Source: CAYOVG01 sp964407285
GTDB taxonomy: Bacteria; Desulfobacterota; Syntrophobacteria; Syntrophobacterales; Syntrophobacteraceae
Direction: 5' to 3'
Length of the DNA stretch: 5,596 nt
Assembly: GCA_964407285.1 (NCBI GenBank)
Contig: CAYOVG010000410.1
Span: forward strand, 1-5,596
In this document: positions 1-5,596 of the stretch, in pieces
How positions within the stretch are numbered: position 1 is the stretch's first letter
How the letters are laid out: each line of letters opens with the position of its first letter
The notes under the pieces: model-generated
Told to the model about the DNA's origin: nothing
Database searches by the model: none
The model's input: only the letters and a program-made list of their open reading frames with translations
Program-made: the position numbers and the translations under genes

Positions 1-1108
1 GCTGTTCCAGCAGTTGAGGGAGCCTGGGGTCGGTTGGATCGATAACCCCGCGCCTTCCGAGCCGACGGATCTCCTCTTCCGTGTAGCCGAGCATGCGGCA
101 TGCTTCCGGATTGGCTGCAAGGATTCGCCCCTCGAGCGTGGTGATCAGAATTCCGTCCATACTGCTTTCAAAAAACAACTGGTAGCGCTCCTCACTTTCC
201 CGAAGCGCCTCCTCGGCTTTCCAGAGCTCGGAGATGTCCACCAGGGAGGACAGCGCCCGTTCAACGGATAATCCTTTCGTGCGCGCCTCCTTGAAGGCCA
301 GCACTACGGCGATGAGAAAGTAGACGCCCCCGAGGTATTGGACGGACCTGCCCATCCAGTTGAGCTGAGAGCCCAAGGCCCTGAGAAAGAGCATGGTCGC
401 CATCCCCTCCGCAATGAGCAGAAGCGATAGGGAGTACCAGTAGAGAAACTCGGATCGGGTCCTGAAGTGGGTACATAAGAACAGGAAACTCGACAGCGCG
501 AACAAACTTACGGCAAGGCCCAGAACAACTTGCCGCAGCAACGTCGGCCCCTGTCCCTGGATAAAAAACACGGGGATCAGATCTCTGGAGGCTTCGAATG
601 CAACGACGGCTACAAGCGCCGGCACGCCGAAATAGGTCGCTGCCAGCAGCTTTGCCCTCCTTTGCTCAAAGCGTTGGAGAAAGCCGGGAGGTCCCGCGAG
701 ACCGAGGATTGCGCTCATTCCGTGAAAAACCGAGGACAGGAGGAGGCCGATGTTATAGATGGTGACGATGTCGTTTACCCGATTCGGGCCTTGAGCAATC
801 CATCCGGTGGTGAAGCTGGTGGAGCTCAACATCAGCAGTCCGCAGCCCATCAGGAGAACCGTTGGGGAGCCGCTCTGCAGATAGCTCCTTGCGGCAAAAA
901 AGGCGGCGATGAGCGGAACCGCGGATAGGAACAAGGTGTTGAGCACAAAGAGCAACAAGGGAGATTGCCACTGTTCCCCCTTATCCAATCCGGACACAAC
1001 AGCTGCAACAATGATATAGCCAAAAGCAGGAGCTACGGCCAAATACCTGGCCATATCCTTGCGATCGAGCAGCGCTGCCTTATCCTTATCCATTGCGACG
1101 TTTTCCAT
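1..1108 (-). CDS. Multi-span membrane PAS sensor protein, probably a histidine kinase (C-terminus beyond left edge)
   Basis: The frame is open from an ATG at 1108 to the left edge, giving 369 residues without a stop. Residues about 22-275 are strongly hydrophobic and form seven or eight likely membrane spans (about 22-40, 50-74, 83-103, 112-138, 153-171, 188-213, 220-245 and 256-272). A conserved-looking stretch, GRSVQYLGGVYFLIA, lies in the last span. A short coiled linker (ELWKAEEALRESEERYQ) leads into a PAS domain from about residue 304 (FFESSMDGILITTLEGRILAANPEA, quoted in part), which is cut by the edge. The layout resembles MASE-type integral-membrane sensor modules, but I cannot name the family. 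An output domain is expected beyond the edge, and a kinase is likely from context. An in-frame ATG at 1093 is an alternative start. Neither start has an ideal ribosome site: AGGA lies 12 nt before 1108 and AAGG only 3 nt before it. The gene begins 22 nt after the upstream kinase stop, so it is probably co-transcribed with it. Confidence 0.85.
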   Translation of the reverse strand, partial: MENVAMDKDKAALLDRKDMARYLAVAPAFGYIIVAAVVSGLDKGEQWQSPLLLFVLNTLFLSAVPLIAAFFAARSYLQSGSPTVLLMGCGLLMLSSTSFTTGWIAQGPNRVNDIVTIYNIGLLLSSVFHGMSAILGLAGPPGFLQRFEQRRAKLLAATYFGVPALVAVVAFEASRDLIPVFFIQGQGPTLLRQVVLGLAVSLFALSSFLFLCTHFRTRSEFLYWYSLSLLLIAEGMATMLFLRALGSQLNWMGRSVQYLGGVYFLIAVVLAFKEARTKGLSVERALSSLVDISELWKAEEALRESEERYQLFFESSMDGILITTLEGRILAANPEACRMLGYTEEEIRRLGRRGVIDPTDPRLPQLLEQ

Positions 1109-1130
1109 ACACCTTTTATTTCCTGACACG

Positions 1131-3146
1131 CTACGCTCTTCCAACCTCGGGACTGTCCTGCCCGACCGGCAGCATGATTACAAACGTCGATCCCTGTCCC
1201 GGCGCACTCCTTGCCGTGATAGCGCCCCCATGCCGCTCGACTATCTTCTTGCAGATGGCCAGGCCCATGCCGGTTCCCTGGTAGCTGCCGGACCGGCCGT
1301 GCAGTCTCTGGAAGGGAGCAAAGATCTTATCGAGATACTTTTCCTCAAACCCGATGCCGTTGTCTTCGACCTCGATTATATGGTGGTCATTCTCATTGCG
1401 GGCATGCACTTTCACCACCGGCTTCTCCCCTTCCTTGTGGAACTTGAGGGCGTTGCCGATAAGGTTCTGGAAAAGCTGGCGCATCTGGGTGGGATCGGCC
1501 TCGATGGCGGGAAGCTCCCCCACCTTTACGCTCCCTCCGTTCTGATGGATCCTCACTTCGAGATCCGAGAGAACTTCCCCAATGAGCTCTTTGAGCTCCA
1601 CTTCCTCGAAGGGATTCGCCCTGGTGCTCACCCGGGAGTACTCGAGAAGAGAGGTGAGAAGGGAGTGCATCCTGCCGGTTGCCGAGAGCATCCGGTCCAA
1701 GTAGTCTTTTCCCTCAGTGTCAAGGGAGGCGCAACATTGATTCTTGAGCATGTTTCCAAATGCCTGGACTTTCCGTAAGGGCTCCTGCATATCATGGGAT
1801 GCGATGGAAGCGAAATCCTGAAGGGCCTGATTGCTCTCCTCGAGCTTTCTCATGGAATCCTCAAGCTCGGCGGTTCGCTCCTCAACCCGAATCTCGAGCT
1901 CGTCACGGGCTCTGCGGAGCTCCTCCTCCATCCTCTTGCGCTCGGTGATGCTGCGCCAGGCCATCACCCCTCCGGTAACATTGCCGGCTTGGTCCCGAAT
2001 GGGACCGGCATTGCAGAGAACCGTGATTGGAGTACCATCCTTTCTTTTCAAAACCCATTCTTCATCGGTTATGACTTCTCCGGTATGCAGCGCACGTGCA
2101 AGGGGCAACTCTTCCCCTTCGGAGGGAGCGGCTCCATCGGGGTGATAGATTTCCCACATTCTTCCGTGGCGGCCCATAGGGTCCTCTTTGAGATGCTCTT
2201 CGGAGCGTCCGAGCAACTGCTGAGCATAGTTACTTACCTTCACAATCCTTCCATCCGGAGCATCGGCAATGGTAATGCCTTCCGGGATGCAAGCCATAAG
2301 GGCATCCAGGATCTTCTTCCCCTCCTCGGCCTCGGCGGCACGGGCTTCAGCATCCGTCTTGGCTTGCAGTAGCTCTGCACCGATGCGCTCCCTCTCATTA
2401 ATCTCTTTTTCCAGATCCGCGTAGGACTCCCTCAGACGAGTCACCATCCCATTGAAATCTCGGGCAAGGTCGGCCAGTTCATCACCCTGCCCCGGATGAT
2501 CTATCCGGTGGTTGAGGTCCCCGCTCGCAATGCGATTTGTGGCGCCTCTCAGCTTGAGGATCGCTCTCGATACGCCCCCGAAGATCAAAAAGGTGACCAC
2601 GGAACTGGTGAGCATCAGTCCGGTGACAAGCATCATGGAGATCAGACCGGATATTCCATGAGCCGTTCTTATCTCCTCTTTCCTTGCATCCAGCAACTGG
2701 AAGACCCTGTCCGCCATCATCCGGAGTTTGACAGACAGTTGACCGATGGATCTCTCCCTGACTTTGGCTGACAGGGAGCCATACTCGTCGATCGTTCCAC
2801 CTTCCACCAGCCGGGAGAAAATGGAATGAACATCCCGGTAGTCCTCCCTGAGGGAGTCGATAATCAACCGCTCATGGGGCTGTGCAGGACCTATTTGCTC
2901 AATAAGAGATCCCAGAGATCCATATACCGATTCCCATTGCGCTCTCGCCCGTTCCCGAGGGTCCCTCAGATAGGACTCGCTCAGGGTATTGAGGGCCAGC
3001 ACCTTGTTCGTGAGCTCATAGTAGACGGACATATCCGAAATCCCCTTGCTCATGTACCGCATCGCCATGTAAATGGACAGGAATACAAAGATCGTTATAA
3101 GCAACGACATGACTATGAGCGACAGGAGCTTGGTTCTGATTCTCAT
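1131..3146 (-). CDS. HAMP-PAS sensor histidine kinase
   Basis: This is a complete 671-residue membrane histidine kinase. In order it shows: membrane span 1 (about 8-30); a periplasmic, mostly helical sensor region (about 31-163); span 2 (about 165-190); HAMP (about 191-245, with SGDLNHRI and DELADLARDFNGM); a coiled linker; PAS (about 275-400, ending VMAWRSITERKRMEEEL); a second coiled coil (about 402-443); and the HisKA H-box SIASHDMQEPLRKV with phospho-acceptor His451. The HATPase follows with N-box NLIGNALKFH (Asn565), G1 box EDNGIGF (595-599) and G2 box GTGMGL (624-629). All catalytic boxes are intact, so it should be active. I chose ATG 3146 because GGAG lies 5 nt upstream and the start is 10 nt after the binding-protein stop. 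The longer in-frame ATG at 3203 would overlap that gene by 47 nt and put 19 polar residues ahead of the membrane anchor. There is no fused receiver and no receiver gene follows. The C-terminal 69 residues match the right-edge kinase at 49/69 positions by hand count. Confidence 0.95.
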   Translation of the reverse strand: MRIRTKLLSLIVMSLLITIFVFLSIYMAMRYMSKGISDMSVYYELTNKVLALNTLSESYLRDPRERARAQWESVYGSLGSLIEQIGPAQPHERLIIDSLREDYRDVHSIFSRLVEGGTIDEYGSLSAKVRERSIGQLSVKLRMMADRVFQLLDARKEEIRTAHGISGLISMMLVTGLMLTSSVVTFLIFGGVSRAILKLRGATNRIASGDLNHRIDHPGQGDELADLARDFNGMVTRLRESYADLEKEINERERIGAELLQAKTDAEARAAEAEEGKKILDALMACIPEGITIADAPDGRIVKVSNYAQQLLGRSEEHLKEDPMGRHGRMWEIYHPDGAAPSEGEELPLARALHTGEVITDEEWVLKRKDGTPITVLCNAGPIRDQAGNVTGGVMAWRSITERKRMEEELRRARDELEIRVEERTAELEDSMRKLEESNQALQDFASIASHDMQEPLRKVQAFGNMLKNQCCASLDTEGKDYLDRMLSATGRMHSLLTSLLEYSRVSTRANPFEEVELKELIGEVLSDLEVRIHQNGGSVKVGELPAIEADPTQMRQLFQNLIGNALKFHKEGEKPVVKVHARNENDHHIIEVEDNGIGFEEKYLDKIFAPFQRLHGRSGSYQGTGMGLAICKKIVERHGGAITARSAPGQGSTFVIMLPVGQDSPEVGRA

Positions 3147-3156
3147 GCCAACTCCA

Positions 3157-4164
3157 TTACTGAAAGATTGTAACGCCTTTGGGTTTGACGGCTTTAAGCC
3201 CATCCTGATATATGAGCTCCAGATAATTCGGCAAGGCCATGTTTTCTCCCGGCATCGCTTCCAGCCGGTCCCCGGCCTGATCTTCCAACGCTATAATAAG
3301 GCCCTGAGGCAGTGAGGTGGTATACTCTATTCTTTTCCACAGGTACTCAATATATCGGGGCTCGCGATTCCGGCTGTTAGTGAGAAACGCCTTGGCTTCC
3401 TCTTCCGATTCCTTGATGAAATCCTCGGCTTCAACCATGGATCTAATAAACTTCTCTATAACCTTGGGCCGCGCATCGATCTTCTCTTTTTCGGAAACCA
3501 GCAACCAGTAGTAGTCCTGCCCGCTCTGCAAGGGCCAGTTCACCGCATTGTCTCCCAGTTCCTTCTTCATTTCGTAGATATAGAGATCCCAGCCTATCGC
3601 GGCATCCACCTGTCCCCGGGAAATAGCATTCACGAGTTGCGAGGCCGGCAGGGGGACCATGGTCACCTCCTCGGGAGATATGTGGTGAAAGAGCAGGAAC
3701 CTTTTCAAATAGAATTCAAGAGTGGTTCCCGTGAGCACCGCAATCCTTTTTCCTCTAAGGTCCGAGGGCCTGGTGATCCCCTTATCCGCTCTTGCTACAA
3801 TTTCATTTGTATCCATGGTGGCGATAGAGGCCACAATCCGTAAGCTCTTGTGGTCAAAGCTGTTGATCACGAATGGATAATCGGCTGCAGCGGCTATATC
3901 AACCTCGCCCTGAACGAGTTGACCCAGAGCCTTATAACCACTTTCGTATTCCTTCAGGATCACATTTAAACCATTCCTTCTGAAAATACCCCGGTTCTCA
4001 GCCAGGGTAATCAGTAGTGAGGCTTCTTCCCGATTCCCACCGATTGTTATGCTCTCGATCGGGACACTATTCTCGGGAATGCGCTTCTGTACAAACCATG
4101 CAGCGGTTGAGAGGAATAGGATGCTAATGACAACAGCGACCAACGCTGCCTTTCGTTTTTTCAT
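3157..4164 (-). CDS. Periplasmic solute-binding protein, NMT1/SsuA/TauA-like, without ABC partners in view
   Basis: This 335-residue protein has a short basic N-terminus (MKKRK) and a hydrophobic segment at about 7-24. There is no lipobox cysteine, so the segment is either a cleaved signal (near STAAW) or an uncleaved anchor. The rest follows the type-2 periplasmic binding fold of the NMT1/THI5, SsuA and TauA group: LAENRGIFRRNGLNV (54-68), QGEVDIAAAADYP (85-97), LRGKRIAVLTGTT (136-148) and ISRGQVDAAIGWD (181-193). These are the usual ligand-pocket and hinge blocks. Family members bind small organic ligands such as sulfonates, nitrate or pyrimidine precursors; the ligand here cannot be read from sequence. 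It is the first gene of the probable operon and lies 10 nt before a two-span kinase whose periplasmic loop could dock it. I infer a sensory role. A plain uptake protein whose transporter lies elsewhere remains possible. The start ATG has GGAG 10 nt upstream and GGA 4 nt upstream. Confidence 0.9.
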   Translation of the reverse strand: MKKRKAALVAVVISILFLSTAAWFVQKRIPENSVPIESITIGGNREEASLLITLAENRGIFRRNGLNVILKEYESGYKALGQLVQGEVDIAAAADYPFVINSFDHKSLRIVASIATMDTNEIVARADKGITRPSDLRGKRIAVLTGTTLEFYLKRFLLFHHISPEEVTMVPLPASQLVNAISRGQVDAAIGWDLYIYEMKKELGDNAVNWPLQSGQDYYWLLVSEKEKIDARPKVIEKFIRSMVEAEDFIKESEEEAKAFLTNSRNREPRYIEYLWKRIEYTTSLPQGLIIALEDQAGDRLEAMPGENMALPNYLELIYQDGLKAVKPKGVTIFQ

Positions 4165-4222
4165 TTTTCCAGCACTCCGCTTGAGCTCAGGTTATCCGAT
4201 TTAAAGAAGACAGGTGATATTA

Positions 4223-4251
4223 ATCCAATATGCCGATAAGTTTTGTGTCAA
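4223..4251 (-). promoter_or_regulatory. Candidate sigma-70-type promoter for the binding-protein/kinase operon
   Basis: On the minus strand a perfect TTGACA (4251-4246) is followed by a 17-nt spacer and TTGGAT (4228-4223), which keeps the T, A and T anchor positions of a -10 box. An AT-rich TTAATAT follows directly. A start near 4216 would leave a leader of about 50 nt before the binding-protein ATG. The -35 box is strong and the -10 box is weak, so an activator may help. This is a pattern match only. Confidence 0.4.
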
Positions 4252-4289
4252 AGTATTCATCCAGGATTATTTTAGGAGTAGAGTAGTAG

Positions 4290-4426
4290 CAAACGTAGAC
4301 CCCTCTTGAGATGCACTCTTTCCACGGTAACGTTCGATGATCTCTCCGAATATTTTAATGTTGCTCGAAAATGCCAGGATCGGCTGGAAAGCCTTGTCTG
4401 GCAAGGATCTACTGAGGTGGAATGGT
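4290..4426 (+). pseudogene. Decayed response-regulator receiver fragment, inverted copy
   Basis: Read on the plus strand, this stretch aligns with the receiver stub at 4907-4761 on the minus strand. Shared blocks are CAAACGT, then GACCCC (after a 24-nt deletion here), then CGTTC, then AATGTTGCTCGAAA. In the final frame it reads FDDLSEYFNVARKC, then QDRLESLVWQG, which fits the first helix, second strand and second helix of a receiver. The facing copy reads AFNARQYSLNVARNCGTSL and then stops. A 1-nt gap after GACCCC shifts frame, and the first beta strand with its acidic pocket falls within the deletion, so this cannot be a working receiver. Recognisable similarity fades about 20-30 nt before the palindromic element begins at 4427. 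The link at 4357-4374 is firm; the upstream part is weak. Confidence 0.5.
4357..4374 (+). repeat. Outer inverted repeat, left arm (partner 4776-4793)
   Basis: The 18 bases starting AATGTTGCTCGAAA match the minus strand of 4793-4776 at 17 of 18 positions. Each arm lies exactly 70 nt outside the matching end of the inner element (4427 on the left, 4723 on the right). The two flanks are therefore related as units rather than by chance. Both arms encode NVAR(K/N)C in the receiver frame. Confidence 0.8.
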
Positions 4427-4442
4427 GTAAGAGCCTAAAAAC

Positions 4443-4583
4443 GCTGGGTTTTCCAAAATCAACACTGTAAGACTGCGAAAATAAAAGAACTTTCTCCGCG
4501 GACCTGCCATCCTGCCACCCCGTCCTGGTGGAATTTGGAACCCGCAAAGCCTTACTGCATCAGAAGTTTTTGGAAGACCCAGC
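4443..4583. repeat. Internal inverted repeat pair Y/Y' with nested hairpin
   Basis: Bases 4443-4458 pair with 4583-4568 at 15 of 16 positions. A second block, GTAAGACT at 4467-4474, faces AGCCTTAC at 4548-4555 (7 of 8). Near the apex lies the perfect 5-bp hairpin CCACC/GGTGG with a 7-nt loop. Together these form a long, interrupted stem of about 140 nt inside the element. The first six bases, GCTGGG, are also the inner end of the element's left terminal repeat. Confidence 0.7.
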
Positions 4584-4586
4584 ATT

Positions 4587-4702
4587 GGGTGCGGTTCACG
4601 ACCATTGGTAAGGCTAAACGCCCAACACACCATGTTTTGAGGGGCAATGCGACTTCAGCCGAATTCTATTTCCGTGGTTACCAATGATGGTTAATCGCAC
4701 CC
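4587..4702. repeat. Internal inverted repeat pair Z/Z'
   Basis: Bases 4587-4611 (GGGTGCGGTTCACGACC followed by ATTGGTAA) match the minus strand of 4702-4678 at 21 of 25 positions, with a 66-nt loop between the arms. The right arm abuts the right terminal repeat of the element directly. The left arm begins three bases after the Y' arm ends. This tight packing suggests one designed or selected unit rather than scattered repeats. Confidence 0.7.
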
Positions 4703-4760
4703 CCAGCATTTTGAGGCCCTTACAAGGGATACCCTCTCCGAAACCCCGGTATTCCCGGCT

Positions 4761-4907
4761 TTACAGAGATGTTCCGCAATTTCGAGCAACATTTAAGGAA
4801 TACTGTCGGGCGTTGAACGCTTCCAAGAGCATAGCACGTATGAGAATGGGGTCACCCTTGTCACTATCGATAAGAAGAACGTTTGTTCTCTTGTTTTCTG
4901 TTTCCAT
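4761..4907 (-). pseudogene. Truncated response-regulator receiver start (48 residues)
   Basis: The frame begins at ATG 4907 with a very good ribosome site (GGTGGAG, 6 nt spacer). It encodes METENKRTNVLLIDSDKGDP followed by ILIRAMLLEAFNARQYSLNV and ARNCGTSL, then TAA. This matches the first beta strand, first helix and second strand of receivers of the 'LLIEDNPGDARLIREML' kind, which usually head receiver-PAS-kinase fusions. IDSD supplies the acidic pocket, but the phospho-acceptor Asp on strand 3 and everything after it are missing, against about 120 residues for a full receiver. In the facing copy the TAA position is GAA, so a single nonsense change is plausible. The palindromic element begins 38 nt further on. 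A translated short peptide is possible but would not work as a receiver. Confidence 0.65.
4776..4793 (-). repeat. Outer inverted repeat, right arm (partner 4357-4374)
   Basis: This is the minus-strand partner of the left outer arm, 17 of 18 identical. It lies within the truncated receiver reading frame and encodes NVARNC there. Confidence 0.8.
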
Positions 4908-5082
4908 CCAAGACTCCACCGGCCGGAAGAGAAAGCTGGATAACCCATAAGTACAACAAGATTTGTAACATCAGTCCGGAGAAGTGGAAAGTGGAATTCT
5001 TCCATGGAAGAGAGATAGCCCACCGGCCTATGCGCGCTAACATAAACTTATAGCATAGACGGTAATTATGTCGGAAGGTTCT

Positions 5083-5199
5083 TCACATTTTCAACGGAAA
5101 CTTTTTTCGTTCACGATTGATTTCGCGGGTATGCGGCATCGCCCCAAATGCCTCTCTCACCAGAAAAAGATCGTCCTCGTCGTCATCGGCCATCAGCAT
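5083..5199 (-). pseudogene. Truncated Rcp1-like response regulator (38 residues)
   Basis: ATG 5199 has AAGGAG 9 nt upstream and gives MLMADDDEDDLFLVREAFGA, then MPHTREINRERKKFPLKM and a stop. MLMADDDEDDLFLVREAF is the first strand, acidic pocket and first helix of the small stand-alone receivers that follow this type of kinase. After helix 1 the sequence no longer looks like a receiver and ends, where about 100 more residues would be expected; the phospho-acceptor Asp is absent. The frame is open upstream to a CTG that overlaps the kinase stop (CTGA), so the original protein may have started there as LTEIKESAVMLMADDD. Gene order kinase then receiver fits a former cognate pair. I recognise no downstream remnant of its C-terminal half. 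Confidence 0.65.
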
Positions 5200-5222
5200 G
5201 ACGGCAGACTCCTTAATTTCCG

Positions 5223-5596
5223 TCAGTCACTGTGACGTGCTCCTTGTTCGACGGGTAGGCTGACGATGAAGGTCGAGCCCTCCCCCGGCTTGCTTTTGGC
5301 CGTGATGGACCCGCCGTGCAGGTCCACCACCTTGCGGCAGATGGTAAGCCCCATGCCGGTCCCCTCAAAGCGGCCGGTCTTTCCATGCAGACGCTGGAAG
5401 GGCTTGAAGATCCGATCCAGGTACTGCTCCTCGAAACCTATCCCGTTGTCTTCCACCTTGATGCGGCACACTCCGTCAACTATTTCGCCTGACACTCTTA
5501 TGTGGGGTTTTTCCTGCTCTCTCGAATACTTGATCGCGTTGGAGATGAGGTTTTTGAAAAGCAGACACACCTTCTCCGCATCAGCTTCAATGGTAG
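5223..5596 (-). CDS. Sensor histidine kinase, C-terminal part (N-terminus beyond right edge)
   Basis: The last 123 residues of a histidine kinase run in from the right edge, starting TIEADAEKVCLLFKNLISNA and ending EQGARHSD. Visible ATPase boxes are the N-box NLISNAIKYS, G1 VEDNGIGFEEQYLDRIF, the PFQRLHG segment, and G2 GTGMGLTICRKVV followed by LHGGSITAKSKPGEGSTF. All are intact. The GTG at 5570 is an internal valine codon, not a start, because the frame is open and homologous right up to the edge. It is paralogous to the kinase at 1131-3146 (49 of 69 identical over the C-terminal block). The receiver stub that follows probably was its partner, so this kinase may have lost its dedicated output, or it may signal to a receiver elsewhere. 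Confidence 0.93.
   Translation of the reverse strand, partial: TIEADAEKVCLLFKNLISNAIKYSREQEKPHIRVSGEIVDGVCRIKVEDNGIGFEEQYLDRIFKPFQRLHGKTGRFEGTGMGLTICRKVVDLHGGSITAKSKPGEGSTFIVSLPVEQGARHSD

Larger units (their letters stand above)
4427..4723. mobile_element. Nested inverted-repeat element, MITE-like or structured RNA/DNA
   Basis: The element is 297 bp long. Its ends are 22-bp imperfect inverted repeats (GTAAGAGCCT... at 4427-4448 against GTAAGGGCCT... on the minus strand of 4723-4702), identical at 19 of 22 positions. Inside are two more inverted pairs: 4443-4458 with 4568-4583 (15/16, GCTGGGTYTTCCAAAA) and 4587-4611 with 4678-4702 (21/25). A small perfect hairpin CCACC/GGTGG sits at 4515-4519 and 4527-4531. 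Drawn as one strand this is a stem opening into two arms. It encodes no recognisable transposase. The size and terminal repeats suit a MITE, and ends beginning GTAAG recall some IS66-group elements. The flanking 8 bases (GGAATGGT and AAGGGATA) are not a duplication, so insertion is not proven. A non-coding RNA gene is an alternative reading. Confidence 0.5.
4165..5222. other. Gene-poor decayed interval between two sensory loci
   Basis: These 1.06 kb hold no intact protein gene. From right to left they contain a truncated Rcp1-like receiver (5199-5083), about 175 bp in which I recognise nothing (5082-4908), a truncated receiver start (4907-4761), a nested inverted-repeat element (4723-4427), a decayed receiver copy on the other strand (4290-4426) and a promoter-like region (about 4251-4165). 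Open frames here are short, overlap on both strands and match no family I know. I read the interval as the remains of a kinase/receiver locus broken up by rearrangement. Confidence 0.7.

Noticed and set aside
1059..1778. Plus-strand open frame of 239 codons opposite the kinase gene
   Set aside because: It is antisense to the HATPase and HisKA coding region of the minus-strand kinase, which has all its conserved motifs. The plus frame shows no family motif.
3147..3203. Upstream ATG giving the kinase 19 more residues
   Set aside because: It would overlap the binding-protein gene by 47 nt and put a polar stretch before the membrane anchor. ATG 3146 has GGAG at 5 nt.
4272..4633. Two overlapping minus-strand open frames (91 and 74 codons) through the palindromic region
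   Set aside because: They run through the inverted repeats, have low-complexity compositions and no recognisable domain. Open frame here is a by-product of the repeats.
4427..4723. Firm identification as an IS66-family derivative
   Set aside because: The ends begin GTAAG, as in some IS66-group elements, but there is no 8-bp target duplication (GGAATGGT against AAGGGATA) and no transposase remnant.
4427..4810. Integron attC site or cassette array
   Set aside because: The inverted repeats lack the paired RYYYAAC/GTTRRRY core sites at the stem ends, and no cassette genes or integrase are visible.
4340..4810. Diversity-generating retroelement template/variable pair
   Set aside because: The differences between the two arms are not concentrated at adenines, the arms are inverted, and no reverse transcriptase is present.
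4684..4950. Plus-strand open frame of 88 codons
   Set aside because: It is antisense to the receiver stub at 4761-4907 and to the right end of the element, and no motif is visible.
4793..5023. Minus-strand open frame of 76 codons upstream of the receiver stub
   Set aside because: It overlaps the receiver stub in another frame, and the stub has the clear motif and ribosome site. The unique part (4908-5023) matches nothing I recognise.
1..5596. CRISPR array, tRNA or rRNA genes
   Set aside because: I saw no regularly spaced direct repeats and no tRNA-like or rRNA-like sequence on either strand.

Overview
The window reads as bacterial signal-transduction DNA of moderate-to-high GC. Every gene I can support lies on the minus strand. 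The histidine kinases are of the PAS/HAMP type with an 'SHDxQEPLRKV' H-box and a 'PFQRLHG...GTGMGL' catalytic end. Together with small receiver proteins beginning 'MADDDEDD', this style is common in Desulfobacterota (Syntrophobacter-like deltaproteobacteria) and some methanogens. The taxonomic guess is inference only; no marker gene is present.

Layout from right to left, which is the direction of transcription. (1) 5596-5223: the last 123 residues of a histidine kinase that enters from the right edge. (2) 5199-5083: a 38-residue stub of a Rcp1-like receiver with a good Shine-Dalgarno site, broken after its first helix. (3) 4907-4761: a second receiver start, also with a good Shine-Dalgarno site, ended by TAA after 48 codons. 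(4) 4723-4427: a compact element of about 297 bp built of nested inverted repeats, with 22-bp ends matching 19/22 and two internal stem pairs. (5) 4426-4290: a decayed receiver copy on the plus strand, so receiver fragments flank the element on both sides in inverted orientation. (6) 4251-4223: a candidate sigma-70-type promoter. (7) 4164-3157: a periplasmic NMT1/SsuA-type solute-binding protein. (8) 3146-1131: a complete HAMP-PAS histidine kinase. (9) 1108-1: the start of a multi-membrane-span PAS sensor that leaves through the left edge.

Items 7-9 look like one operon, with gaps of 10 and 22 nt. It contains a binding protein but no ABC permease or ATPase in view, so I infer that the binding protein serves as a ligand sensor for the kinase(s) rather than as part of a transporter. 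No intact response regulator is present in the window.

The roughly 1.06-kb stretch 4165-5222 holds no intact gene. It appears to be the graveyard of a kinase/receiver locus, rearranged around a small palindromic, MITE-like or structured element. That element and the inverted receiver remnants around it are the most unusual part of the window.
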